Assembly: GCA_012064385.1 (NCBI GenBank)
Contig: QRDG01000135.1
Span: forward strand, 606,660 to 670,659
DNA: 64,000 bases
Origin: Puccinellia tenuiflora
Lineage: Eukaryota; Streptophyta; Magnoliopsida; Poales; Poaceae
Direction of reading: 5' to 3'
In this document: in pieces, positions 11,262-24,100 of the stretch
Numbering within the stretch: position 1 is the stretch's first letter
How the letters are laid out: each line of letters starts with the position of its first letter
Position numbers and translations under genes: made by a program
Notes under the pieces: model-generated
Databases searched by the model: none
Seen by the model: only the letters and a program-made list of their open reading frames with translations
What the model was told of the DNA's origin: nothing

Positions 11262-11625
11262 GGTAGTACCGTTCCTCCTGGGAGCATTAGTGCTAGAACC
11301 TTCTCCAGGCACGGTACTACCGCGGTGGTACCGCCTCCTCCTAGGAGCGGTATTACCGCGTCTAATATCGTACCCGGTACCGCTTGTCACTTTTCACCAC
11401 TCCTTATGGGCACAGTACTAGCTAGACCGGTTTCTCTACAGTATTACCATGCGAACTCCAAATTTATTTGGATTCTTCTTTCGCCGTAGTATCGGTGATG
11501 GTTCCGGTAGTACTACATTTGGGGTTTTGTGGTACCACTATAGTAGTGCCGCTCAACCATAATGTGCGGCATAACTAGTATCGCGGTTGTGTGCGGTAGT
11601 ACCGCTCAACACGAAAACTGCACAT
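11262..11625. repeat. Palindromic GGTAGTACC-rich tract
   Basis: Variants of the palindrome GCGGTAGTACCGC/GCGGTACTACCGC occur at least eight times, often next to CTCC or CTCCTAGGAGC. The phrase density is far above background. It lies just upstream of a TATA-like motif at 11650, consistent with the upstream part of an LTR promoter. Confidence 0.6.
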
Positions 11626-12340
11626 AGCAGTCCTATTTTCGAGAGACCTATTTAAGGGGCCTTCTTCGCCAATAGGTTCCCAACTCTTGAGAAGGCCTTT
11701 TACACAATTGTTGATCTCTTGGAGCTTGTCTTCTCTCAGTTCCTCTCATGATTCTTGCCTCTATTTGAGGGAAAATAGAGAGTAGATCAAGATCTATTAT
11801 TCCACCAATCTATCCCTCCTCTTAATGAGGGGAAGATTACGTTGGATCTAGATTTAAAAGTTGTTTTGTGTTTCTCCTCTTGGTTCTTCCTCTCATATTT
11901 CTCCATAGCATTTGTTGCATTGTGGGATTTGAGAGTGCGGGAATTGACCACTTTGTGTGTTCTTGCCATTGGATTTGATGCATCAGTTTGTGCTCTCCAA
12001 GGTGATATGTGGAAGTGTAGTTTGAGAAGCTTATTTCTCTTGGGGTGCATTGTGTACCCGAGACGGTTAGTGTTGTCGCGAAACTCTTCTTGTGTGAAGC
12101 TTCGAGTAAGCTTCGAGAGCCTCCTAAGTTGTGGAGATCGCTCAGGGTAATTTGTACGAGTTTGGTCAACGCTCGCAAAAATACCCTATTAGTGGATCAA
12201 GTATTTCCGTCCTGGGAGAGGCTCGAGGAAAATAAGATGAGCACGTGGTGTGTTGGAGTGCCTTGGTGGATCCATGATGACTGCTGCTGGGAAACCCCAA
12301 GAGGAAGATATGATGCAGTACAGAAGCAGTTTTCACTTGA
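11626..12340 (+). promoter_or_regulatory. Probable LTR promoter and leader remnant
   Basis: CTATTTAAGGGGCC at 11649 is a TATA-like box, followed by GGTTCCCAACTCTTGAGAAG and a T/C-rich leader. The style resembles the R/U5 part of grass LTR elements. No LTR ends, primer-binding site or gag ORF was found, so the call is tentative. ORFs here are short and overlap on both strands. Confidence 0.35.
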
Positions 12341-13234
12341 TTACAAAACCAAGGTTATCGAACCAGTAGGACTTGGAGAAGGCCTTAGCAAGGTGTCAAT
12401 CTAATCTGGCGTTTATAGATTAACGCGGACCTGCACACAATCACAAACAAACTACTTTGCCCCAACAAAACAGAGAGGTTGTCAACCTCTCCGGCTTGCC
12501 AAACACAAAGAATTAAATGTGTGGATGTAAAATATGATGAGAATGAAATATGACCAGCGAGCAAACGATGATGAAAAGCTATGAAAACGGTTGTAAGCAA
12601 TGTATGAAAATAGGACCGGGGTCCACAGTATACTAGAGGTGTCTCTCCAAAAGATATACATGATGGGTAAACAAATTACAGCATGACAATTGACAGAATT
12701 GTAGGCGCACAACAAGGCTATCATAAAACAATATAGTTCACCGCTTCATCTAATATGGGTATTACGTCAAAATACATAGACCGTCATCCAACTGCATCTA
12801 TGACTAATAATCTACTATGGGATCGCTATCCAGCATGTCACTGATGTCTACTACACGCTTCTATTCTTGTAGACTTGTTGGGCCTCCAAGCACAGAGGTT
12901 TGTAGGACAGCGGCAAATTTCACTTAAGTGAGTAACCCAAGGTTTATAGAATCCACAGGAGGAAGAGGTTGAACGTATCCTCTCTCGAGCAATCCTGCAA
13001 TTAAGATACAAGAAGTCTCTTGTGTCCCCAACACACCTAATACAATGGCTAATTGTATAGGTGCACTAGTTCGGCGAATAGATAATAAAATATAAGTGAT
13101 ATGGATGGTAAAAGGTGATTTTGTAATTCTGTAATAAAAATGGCAGCAAGCAAACAAGTGACAAAAGTGACTAAAAACGATGTATCAATGCTTGAAAACA
13201 AGGCCTAGACTTCATACTTTCACTAGTGACTACT
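12340..13234. repeat. Two further copies of a retrotransposon untranslated module
   Basis: The module AAGGTTATCGAACCAGTAGG (12351) with downstream GGTCCACAGTATACTAGAGG, and a second one from about 12893 (CAAGGTTTATAGAATCCACA), are diverged copies of the module at 9276-9560. They end in the same AT-rich sequence of decreasing similarity. No coding sequence is supported. Confidence 0.45.
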
Positions 13235-14955
13235 TGATGCATGTAAAATGCATACATGAACTTTGCACTATAATACTTATATTCCATTCATATTTGCATC
13301 ATATAAGGGGTATATTACTGTTATTTAATGATTTTTGTAATTAATAATGATTTCCCCTTTTATGGAATTAATTCTGCGTAGGTAGAAAACCCCTATTTCT
13401 TTCCCTATTTGTTTCAAGGGTCTTAACGACGTCATAATGAGCTATAAATTTACGGAGATCATTATTTTGGAAGGAGGAAGACCTAGGAGTGAAAGAAGCA
13501 AGCGAATGGAGGCCGGAGGGGCAAAAGGGGGTGCCCCACGTGGCCTACAGTACCAGGCCGCAGTGGGCCCACCTATTTCAGCCCTCGTGGCCCCGTTTGC
13601 GTCGATCCTTCGCCAGAAGGCTTGCTCCGTGACCTAAAAACGCCTATATAAAGAGCCCCCCGACGTTCTTCGACGGAGAGAGCCGCCACACGAGAGAAAC
13701 AAGAAACAGAGACCAGGAGGCTGCAGATTGGAGGGGGGAAACTCCGGCGGAGCCCTGCCGGAGAGGTCTCCTCTTCTCCATCGACATCTCCACCGTCTCC
13801 ATGATGAGGAGGGAGTAGTCCACCTCTGGACTATGGGTTTGTGGCAGTAGCATATGTATCTCTTCTCTTCTTGAGCTTCACTAATTAGCACCGTATGAGC
13901 TGCCGAACATGATTACGGTCATCGTTGTATTACCTTTACGGTGGATCTTCTATGAGTTAATATATGTTGAGATTGCAATGTTTATTTCAGTTATGAAAGT
14001 AGATGCATATTATGTACCCCATTCTTGTATCCTTGTTTTGATCAAGCATGTTTATGAGAGCATGTGTGTGGGGAACATGTGCATTAGTTGGAGTAACGGG
14101 GGTGGTGATGTGATAAGCTGACAACTTAATATCATGATCCATTGGGTGTTTACCTTACTTTGTTGCCTCACTAGGATAAACCAAAATACCATGTTGCAAG
14201 GTGTGAGGAGTGACAAGTCTCTACCTAAGACTATATCCAACATGTGTTTATTTTCACTTCATGTCAAATTTAAGGCTATACTCTGAGTCATCTTAATTAC
14301 TGGGGTGTATGATTTAGTTCACATCTTGGTGGAGTATAAGTGAGACTAATAATCAAAGGTTTGTATGTTAGGACGTGATGCCCATATAATAGAATATGTC
14401 ATTAAATTTGTTTGCAATCTCATATGTTAATCCTATGTCTATTTGTTTGCCACACTATATTAAAGAGAGAGTGCATTTGTGAAACCATGAACCCCGGTCC
14501 ATTTTAATCATAAGAAACAATTTTCCAACCACTTTTAAGCATCATCTACATTCAGCCATTTTAAATCAGAAATACAAAACACTTTACTTCTTGCATTCAC
14601 ATATATAAACCCCAAAAATATCATCCATCATCATTACTATCATCCTTGCATACTTACTTACCACCATTGCATATTTATTTACTATTTTGCATCCATTATT
14701 ATCTTAATATCATTCTCACACCTTGTGCTTGACAACCACTTGGTGTGGTTGAGGGCACAAAGCAATCTACTTTGTTTCCAGGAAATCTAGAGAAGGACAA
14801 GAAGATAAAATCCCCACTACTGATTCCCCGAGAGTTCGATATTAAACCCTCGAGTCACCCTCTTGGGGAAAAAGCTTCCACTTCTACATACTCTGCACTT
14901 GGAGGCTCAACCTATCCCTAATATATTATCTTCCTTTCAGGGTATCAAGAGTACT
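13235..14955 (+). mobile_element. LTR of the TGATGCATG family (copy 1), right end interrupted
   Basis: The LTR starts TGATGCATGTAAAATGCATA. It shares the whole series of blocks with the solo LTRs at 26854 and 32697: CCAAACGACGT-like block, TATAAA at about 13648, a CCTGGACTATGGGTTTGTGG-like leader and the CCGAACATGATTACGGTCAT block. It runs to about 14955, where the TGTTGGCATAG end of a minus-strand LTR begins. The flank is CTACT (13230-13234). The matching right-hand duplication is not visible because of that insertion. Confidence 0.75.
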
Positions 14956-16134
14956 TGTTGGCATAGTTGAGGGAGAGGAGAACGCATTAAGGATACATAA
15001 GAAGTTTCTCCCATCAACTCCGACATCACTACTCTCAACATCATTAACATAATTAAACACATAATAGTTCCCACAAAAACACATGCATGATAGACATTAA
15101 TCGGAGATCATTCTTTCGTGGATCAAATACGATGAGAATTGCGTAGGGCTACGAAAAGACACCTTAAAGTTCGTATTCCACATCTATGGACACTTCATGT
15201 TGTCACTATCCGCATCCAAATATAGTACTAACAAACACCACAACCTATTTCTTGAATAGTCTCTTTCTTCAATAACACAAGCATCAAGAAACCTCATGAT
15301 CTATTCAATCCAACAATAATAAAGAACAAACTCATGATGAAGATCCCTCTAAGCTTTTATTATTAGAGTCACACACGGCACCCACACTGTCACCGAGATA
15401 CCGTGATCACAACGGTGACTCCTGAACTTATACTAGATGACACCACTTGAGCAAAATCATATCCATTACATGTAGGGAAACATCATGTATTCAACTATGC
15501 TAACAAAGCTCATGATCACAACGAGAATCACATCATGAGAGAGAGATAACCACATAGCTACTTGTATAAGCCTCAGCCCCAGTGAGGGACTACTTCCTCC
15601 TCATCGCGGGAAGCAGCGGTGTTGATGGAGATGGCTCTGCTGGTCGATCCCCGTCCCGACAGGGTGCCGGAACAAGATCTTCTGAACCCCCGAAACTTGT
15701 CGGCGATGGCGGCGGAGCTTTGTATCGTCTTTGGGAAAATCCTCCGGGGGAGGGTTTTTTCGTCGGGGACAATTTATAGTCCAAAGGGCGTCGTGAGAGG
15801 ACTCCCGAGGGGCAGGGACCACCCCCAGCCGCGATCCCACCTGGACCCGCAGTGGGAGCCCGCCCCTGGCCTATGGGCCTCCCCAGGGTCGCCCTTCTGA
15901 CTCCCTGCCTCATTTCTTCAATAAAAAATCTCCATAAATTTTCGTCCAATTCCGAGAATATTTACAGAAGTAACTTTCTGCAACAAAAACAGGGAACTCG
16001 CAGTGGGCATCTTGTCAATAGGTTAGTTCAATAAAATGCCTCGAAATGATATAATAAGATAGTAGAAATATGTGACAACATCATAAAACTAGCATGGATC
16101 AATCAAAAATTATAGATACATTTGACACGTATCA
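14956..16134 (-). mobile_element. 3' LTR of a gypsy-type element (TGATACG family)
   Basis: On the minus strand the LTR starts TGATACGTGTCAAATGTATC at 16134 and ends GGCATAGTTG-complementary ...CCAACA at 14956; the length is 1179 bp. It is preceded (minus strand) by the polypurine tract AAGCTTGGGGATGC (16148-16135), so it is the 3' LTR. A TATA-like ACTATAAATTG lies near 15778. The left flank GTACT (14951-14955) is the candidate target duplication. The TGATACG terminus and the purine tract are typical of Triticeae gypsy elements. Confidence 0.78.
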
Positions 16135-17305
16135 GCATCCCCAAGCTTAACTCCTACTCGTCCTCGAGTAGGTAAGTGATCACAAAATAATTTTTGATGA
16201 GACATGCAACCAGCATAATCTTGATCAAGATAGTAATGTAAAGCATATGACATGAATGAAGTGATACAACACGATTGTCTATAGTTGATAGGAAGAAAGC
16301 AATGAATAACCAAATTGAATCATTCAAGCAAAAAAAATTCATAAATAGTACGTTAAAGACATGAAAGCAATGTGACCCACATATTTGACTAATTCTCAAA
16401 GGTAATGGTTCCACGACAAAAATGTTTGAGAATCAACACAAAGGAAGATGTAAGTATTAGTAAAAAGCTTCAACTTCCAACGGCTCATCTTATAGATAAA
16501 GTCAATATAAAGATTCATGTTTAATCCGACGATGCAATATGATCAATGATACCCAGGGTCAATGCTGTATGTTTTCTTTGGTGGAGATAGAAGGAAAAGG
16601 AAAACTGACTCAGCATTTAAAAGTAAAAGAAAGGCCCTTTACAGAGGGAAGCAGGGATTAGTCATGTGCTAAAGCTTTTTGATTTTGAAAAACAGAGATA
16701 AAAGCAATTTTGAGCGATGCATAATTCCGTCAACGATTCCATAGCTCAGAAGGCCATTAGTCCCCTATGTCAAGCAAGGTTTTTAGAGTTGTGAGAGCGG
16801 CTGGTTTTAGAGGAACGAGTACATTCCTCTTTCTTCTTTGTTTCACCACTAACCAATGTTTGAGCTGATTTCTCAGATTTTCATTGTGCGGAGGAGAATG
16901 GTGAGTTATATTTATATTTTTCTTAAGACGCTCTCAGGTTGATTCAAGTGAGGACGTAAACCATCAACACCGGGTGAAATAGAGTGGGGCAAAATAAAAG
17001 AAAAACCTTGCTCGACATCAGCTATAACGAACCCCTCCTTACTTCCTCATGAGCTTGAGAACAGAGGCATCAAAACAAGAATATTTTGAAGGTTCTAAAG
17101 GCAGCACATGACAAATTTACTTAAAACGGCAGGAAATACCATGCATAGGTAGATATGGTGGACACAGATGGCATGAATTTTGGCTCAAGGTTTTGGATGC
17201 ACAAGCAGCATTCCCGCTTAGTACAGAGTTTAGGCTAGCAAGGTTATTTTTAGCAAACATCCAACATTAACCGGTAACAGACTAACATAAGACATCAGTC
17301 AATCA
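16135..17305 (-). mobile_element. Gypsy-type internal region, segment 1 (3' untranslated part)
   Basis: This is the internal sequence next to the 3' LTR, with no gag-pol ORF. It is interpreted as continuing at 23470 on the far side of the Helitron. Joining 17305 to 23470 gives an uninterrupted stretch with the A/T insertion site expected for Helitrons. No independent gene is seen. Confidence 0.6.
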
Positions 17306-17461
17306 TCACCACTAATATAAAAAGGCACAGACTGTCAGATCCGGACGATCTACACCTTATGTCATCCTTAATCTGACGATTAAAACACCCCCAATGTTGT
17401 ATGACGAACCATCGATACTAATCCCGCACTAATCATGAACTGTTTCCTAATCCCGCACTAA

Positions 17462-20400
17462 CACTACACCATGGTAGAGTCTTGCCTAGAGAAGCATGTG
17501 TCGGCACAGGGTACCTTTGCCGACAGTTTTTCAGACAACAAGACATACGCCGACAGAAGATAAAGAGGCAGGGCAAAAGCAGTCGGTGAAAGCTTTGCCG
17601 ACACATATTATGTTTGCTGACACATTTTCTGTGGGTACAGCCTAACCTACGCCGACACTTTTTCTGTCTGGATACACCCTACCTATGCCGACACATGTCT
17701 TGTTGGCACACCCATACCTACGCCGACAGTTAACATGTCTAGAGATTCCATACCTATGCTGACACTTGTTGTGTAGATATAGCTTTGCCGCACTAGTTGT
17801 GTTGTTACTTTTTTTTCCAGAATATAACCGTACCCACATTATATATACATAATGCCTCCAGTGTCAATTGTTCAAATTCTTATTTAATGAGCAATTTATG
17901 AAATACTAGATCAACACACATTCCACAAGTACAAGTACACATATCAGTATATATCATCAATATATTGATCACAAGTACAAAAACATCCACTTGTTGACAT
18001 GGTTGCTGTTTTGTCCTCTTTAGTATTTACAATATATAGCTACTTCTTTTGGCCAATAGATCAAACAAAATACTACAAGATTCTCATCGCATACGCACAA
18101 AGCTACTCCAAAACACTTCAAACACGTGAGGGTTCGACACACTTGGAAGTCCTCATATCCATATGCGCGAGGTGGCTAAGAACCTGAAAATTTGTCACAT
18201 GAATTTCTCATGCTCAGGTGATTTCAAAAATGTCTGCATGAACAAAAAGAACTATAGTAAACACAGCAGCACATGGAGCAAACAAATCACAGGTACCAGG
18301 TATGCTGCCAATTAGGCCATGTCATGGGGGTGAAGAAAAGGACAGAAAACCTAGAGCAACCACCAGCTAAATTTACTTACAGAATAAGCTTTCTTTACCA
18401 ATGAATGCATATGTACTCATTACTATCAGGATCAAGGCAAGTAGAATGTATTTATTCTACTTTACAAATGAAATTTAACCCGAATACATAGTAAAACAAG
18501 CAAGGATTTAGTTGCTTGTCTAACAACAACGAAATCTCACTACAAGTGTATAGGAAGCAAGTATTTGATTCAATATGTAAATGAACTAAACTATTGGCAT
18601 CTGCTATCAACCAAGTCATTTGAATCAATATATGAACATCCAAAATGGAAATATCCGCACTACTTGAGAAAGATCCAGCTCCTCGCCCACTGAAAATAAG
18701 ATAAAAACAACAAATGCACCATAAGTGTGCAACCCTTGTAACTAGTGGGAAGTTGTACACCCATAAAGCATTTCTGATAGGAATCACACTTAAAATAGAG
18801 CAAACTAAGTCATCAATTCCACTATATTTTGCTCTACAACATGCTTGTCATTTGTGCATATCCATACAAAGTCACAAAAGTATAATCGAAAGGTTTAGGG
18901 ACAGAGGTCGATATTGCTGCGACATCGTATATGGGGCTCCACTGGTGCTAGAAGATATCCGAGAAGATGCTCCCATCTACATAATCAGAACAGAAAATAG
19001 AAACATCAAACAAATTTCCATCAGACCTTCAAGGCTTTTAGCGATAATGGTTTAGCACTTTAGTCTGGTTTAGTACTTTAGTCATTGAAAAAGTAATCAA
19101 GTTACCAAAAAAACATAGTATACGGGTGAAACACCCCTGATACAAAACAAACAGTGGTGGCTTGTTGGGATAATCTTATATGAATTACAGGGTCAGCTTG
19201 AACAAACCTAACAAGTGTAGCATAATAAATTTTAGCAAGCTTATGATTACTTTGCACCACTATGATCAGAGATATACAGGTCTGTACGAAAATCTTTTAA
19301 TGTAGGATGATTATCTACATCTCATGTACTTAACCAGAAGCAAAGATGATACTGTATAAAATCGATGGCATTGTGCAAAGGATCCAATCCATTTAACCCT
19401 CCCAAATAATTAAATCTTGGTGATTAGAACATTAAAATCAATCTCCAATCATGCAAATGAAAAAATCAAGAATTAGTTAGCTGAACCGTTCTCGAGCAGC
19501 CCAAAGCCACAAACAACTTCACCTGCACGCCTAGCCCTTTACTGCTAAACTGATGACCAAAACAACATAATTTATCATCACATTCAAGTGTACAAAAATT
19601 GGATCTAAATCCTCATAGCTGAAACAAATAGCAATCACAATACTCTTAACATAAAATAAATTAGGGAATGAAGCACATCCCTAGTTAGCAAGACTCACGT
19701 GAACACAATATGATTAAATTCTTCTACTAAGTAGCCCCAAATTACACTTATCTAAATAGTCTGTACAAACAGCGAAACATCATATCATAAAGGGAAACAG
19801 TATGGGGGCAGGGTCAGGGGCAAGCGAGGGGATAACTCACCATCTCCGTTCTGCGAAGCGATGAGCCGGCGTCCCGCCGCTTGGGAGGCAGCGGCCTGGT
19901 CCAGGGAGTGGGGTGGCGTCCTATAGCCGTAGAGGCAGCAGCGTTGTCCGTGGAATGGGGGCGGCTTCCCGTACAGAGATCCTGCTCATAGCGCCGCGGT
20001 CCGGGGAGTCCGGGCGGTGTCCCGTCCTGAGATCTTGGTAAACATGGTGGTAGGCAAGGTGGCGAACGGGGATGATGTAAGTACCTGCTTTGGCCGGCCG
20101 GCGATGTGGAAGCTGCAGCCAGAGCTGGGGCGTTGGCGGCGGTAGGGTTAGGGCTGTAACTGCAAGCGGCGTCGAGGACGAGATGACCAGGATGAGGAAG
20201 ACCACGTGTACGACCAGGATGTGGAGGACCTGGGGCACCGGAGATGAGTGAGGCAGCAGCCCGAGTGGCGAGGCGGCGACGGTAGGAGGCGGGATGGGAG
20301 GAATGGAGCTTGACGTCAATGGCGTGGGGAGATCTGATTTGGGACTGCAGCAGTAGGGGATGCCGGGATGGGGTGCTCTGAGACTTGACCCCGAAATATC

Positions 20401-20746
20401 CAGTCACGCGCCCAAGTGTCCCAAGTTTTCACTTTGAAATTTTCCAGCCGCCCGCCAAGTTTCCCGCTATACGGAGGTTAGCTAGTTGTCCGCCACGTGT
20501 GGAACTACGCCGACACTTAACTTGTCTGCGGGCACATCTGCCGACAGCTGAGCAGTTGTTATATATCTACCGACAGTTAATTTGTAGCTAAACCTGTACC
20601 GATAGAAGACGGGCTGCTATATCGTCGTCTCTCCAAACATGCTATTTGTCGGGATAGCTTCAAAGATACGCCGACAGAAGTTCTGTGGGTACATGTGTAC
20701 CTTTCCCTACAGAACTGTGTCGCCAAGATTCGACCGTGGTGTAGTG
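17462..20746. mobile_element. Non-autonomous CACTA element, 3.3 kb, TSD TAA
   Basis: The ends are CACTACACCATGG on the left and CCGTGGTGTAGTG on the right, with the 3-bp duplication TAA at 17459-17461 and 20747-20749. Both sub-terminal regions carry many copies of GCCGACA (TTTGCCGACA, ACGCCGACAG), the kind of repeat bound by CACTA transposase. The interior (18000-19800) is AT-rich and non-coding. A GC-rich block at 19814-20400 has overlapping minus-strand ORFs of low complexity. No TnpD/TnpA-type transposase is seen. Confidence 0.93.
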
Positions 20747-20837
20747 TAATCACGTGAACTGTTTCCTAATCGGCTACAGCCTGCGGAAAAAAACGGACTC
20801 AACAGTCCCAGATTTCGCGTCCTGATCCATCGCACCG

Positions 20838-21112
20838 ATGGTGCGCTCAACGCCGCCGCCACGCCCACGACCCTACCCCCGGTCTCGGCGATCGCCGTCG
20901 TCTCAATTGCCACAAGCAGCAGACGCGCCGTCTCAGTCGCCGCTCGCCGTCGTCTTCATCCCCGGTCGCAGCAGACGCCGCCGTCTCAATTGCCCCACGC
21001 CGCCGCCGTCTCAATCCCAACGAGGGCCATCTCAATCGCCGCTCGCCGCAGACAATCCGCACACCGACGACGCTGCCGCCACGAGGCTGCCTCTGCAGTT
21101 TCAGTTCACCAG
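20838..21112 (+). CDS. Exon-like ORF in the Helitron (possible captured fragment)
   Basis: An ORF begins MVRSTPPPRPRPYPRSRR and stays open to a good donor, TTCACCAG followed by GTAGGC at 21113. It is Pro/Ser/Arg-rich with an internal repeat (SQSPLA twice), and the DNA is GC-rich with repeated CCGCCGTCTCAAT phrases. Because of the repetition and composition it may be a 5' exon of a host gene captured by the Helitron, or only GC-rich UTR. No family is recognised, and no downstream exon could be joined with confidence. Confidence 0.25.
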
Positions 21113-24100
21113 GTAGGCTTGTTGTTTTTAGTTTACAGAAGTGCTCATCTACCTACATTCATCAATCGTTTACTCTTCTGTACTGATCTAGAATTAAATA
21201 GTGGAGTGGTGTAGCAATGAATTGGTACAGAATAGTTGTACGTTGTTGTTCTACATGCATCAGGCCGGATGAGACACGCTGGGAAGTGGGAACTAAGAGC
21301 GCTCTGATTTGCATGGGCCAAATTTATCCTTTATGTTAGTTCAGTCTGATTCTTGGATTCTTACTCTAGGGTGAGTTCTGCTATATAGATAGTTTATCTT
21401 CTCTGAACTGTAAGTCTGAGGACTAAGTTCCTCACCTAAACCTCTCAACCTTTCACTATCATGCATCACCAGCAGGCACGTCAATAATAAAGTACCCATG
21501 GTATTTCGATAGTAACTCAGCGATAAATGGTAATATTGTGGAATGTAAGAATTGGTTGTCTATGTTGCCATCATCATCGGGGAGAATATAAATAATGAAG
21601 GACGCATATTTATGGGTTTTATGAAATATGCATAAACAAAGGAAAAAATGTTCCTCTCCTCAGTTATCTATATATACTACCTTGCTCATTTTAAGTCATG
21701 TTTGCCTGTTTTTTAGTTATCGAATCATCAATCAAAATGATTGTAGATATTATTGACATTTTCATTGTTGATGTCAATCATGATTATCAGCCCAAAAATG
21801 TCTTCCGTATTCTCATGCAGGATATGAAGTAGTGTCGTTTGTGAATTACATGGACAATAAGGCGATTCTACCTTGATTGTTTCAAGGCCATGGAAGCGGG
21901 CAACTTCAGTTGATGGATGGACTCCATGTTGTGTGATTGTCTCAGTGTCAAGGTCGTGGCAGTAGAAAGCGCCTTGTGTATTTTCCCTAATACTCCATGA
22001 CAGTAAGATTTTTTTGGTTATTTTCTATCCTCATTACATATGAAGTATCTACAAAGTGGTATATAAAATGCAGGCTTGATCTGCTTATCAAGTGTGCAGG
22101 AAATACGTCAAGTATTTAATCATCCAACCATTCCAACGAAATGGATTAGCTTATCTTGTATGCGCATTGTTCTTCTAGGAGTTACTATCACAATGCCCGT
22201 GCTCCGCTACGGAGCAAATACCATTTACCATGAACATGCAGCTCGACATATTGTGATGTCTGCGACTGACGGGGAGCACAAGGCGGGTTGCTCCAATGGC
22301 CGTAGCGTCGTTATTGTGTATCTTGAACCACATAACTACCCTGCACAGTGGCGTCACAGGAATGATGAAAAATATCCAAGTACACCTTCTATCTTGAAAA
22401 AGAAACAATTAGGTTACTATGGATCTTGATCGTAGCGGCAACATTAACATATAATGTATTTCTTGTAGGAAGTAGTTGCAAATATTTGTAGTAGAAAATT
22501 ATTTTAGGGATGAAATAAAAGTGGTTGCAGATGTTTGGATATTATAGTATAATGAGTGAAATCTTAAGTTGCAATACATTTTTATTTTCCTGTAGGTAAG
22601 TTTTTTTAATCCAAAGAAAAGGTAAGTATTTTTTGTATGTGTAATGCAAGAGAATGTGTAACCATTGATCTGTATTTTTCATCACTTTATGAGCAATTGC
22701 CGGGCTACTTTTTTCCATTGACTTCCATAAGTAAATCTTTTATATTTTCCATGTTTTTGGTTTTAATGAGACATTTTGCAAGTGAACCAAGCTATGTGGG
22801 TGTGGGTCCAAAAATATCTATGTGCGTGTGCTCAATCTGACCAACGGCGTGTCGGTGTCCACCTCTTATTTTGCCTTCCTTTTGTATTGAAACAAACAAA
22901 AAATGCCTTCTTCATATGCATTTTTTTCAAGCATGATCGACCCAATAGCAGCTGTTGTTCGTGTGTAAGTCCAGTAGAGAGCTATAAAGCTTTCTCTAAT
23001 AAGGAGTTAATTCTTTCTCGAAATATATAGCAGTAGACATTAATAATGCTCTGAGGAGCTCCAACGAACTTACCGGTTAAATACTAACTTCTTTTCCTTT
23101 CTAGATGGAGATAGCGACTTAGGGCTGAAGAGAGAATTGAAACCAACGATTTCTTGATTAGATGTATTGTCTCCGCTTTGTAAATTCATTTTCTTCAATA
23201 TTGTAACTAACCACTGATTTCAGATAAGATGGATTTTGTCTTTTGTAAATTTCATTTCTTCATAATTGCAACTGTACGTTGAATCAATTTGGTCAGTGAA
23301 TAAATCGGAGTTCACTTTTTTTCATTGAGTATGAGCCATGTGTGATAATCAGTCATTGTGGTTAATAAATATATTGTTCCTTGCTCAATGTAGCAAATGT
23401 CGACTTAATTTTATCGTCTTATTTATCTTAAGTTGTTGGACACGTGCATTGCAGGTGAAAGATTACTAGTAACCATAAACACTCCACACTGTCTCCCTTG
23501 TTGACCAAACAATTTTTTTGATGGAAAATTAGCTTTATGAATTAACAACTACGAAACACCACACAGTTTCAAGCTTTAAACTGTGTTTCTTTACTAATCA
23601 ATTTCTACTCAAATAATCAGCAAGTTTAAGCATTCATCTTAATATCTCAAAACAATTGAGAAGCATCAAGTAACCACACAATGATCTACAAGACTATGCA
23701 GGCTTTCATTTCATTCCAATATCACATGGATAGCATTTTGTCACTTTGACAATTCAAGCAATTTATCAATAACAACTCTCCAACAAGTATAAGTGAAGAA
23801 CAAGAGAGTTTAACATCAACAACTAGCAGCTCTAAACAAGATAAAAGCTAAAAGCGAGAGCTTACTAGCAAACAAATAGTAGCTAAGAATATTTAACAAG
23901 ATATAATCGAAGTAAAGGAGTATTCAAATGAAAAAACGGAGCGTGCCTCTCTCCTACACAAATAAAGTTAGGATCCAACAAGGATATGACCATCAAACAA
24001 AACAAAACTGAAAGCAAAAAGACGCTCCAAGCATAGCACATAATATGTAAAGTGATAAAAACGTAGTTCAATAAAGACGACCTTATGATAGTCGATGAAG

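Larger units (their letters stand above)
17306..23469 (+). mobile_element. Helitron, itself split by a CACTA element
   Basis: The 3' end shows the Helitron signature: an imperfect hairpin, CACGTGCATTGCAGGTG (23441-23457), then eight bases and CTAG (23466-23469), followed by T. The proposed 5' end, TCACCACTAATATAAAAAGG, begins with TC and is preceded by A (17305); an alternative TC start lies at 17303. Without the nested CACTA the unit is about 2.9 kb. It encodes no Rep/helicase, so it is non-autonomous. The interior has exon-like GC-rich sequence at 20838-21112 and the phrase ATGCCCGTGCTCCGCTACGG at 22194, similar to a phrase common in grass Helitrons. Confidence 0.6.
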
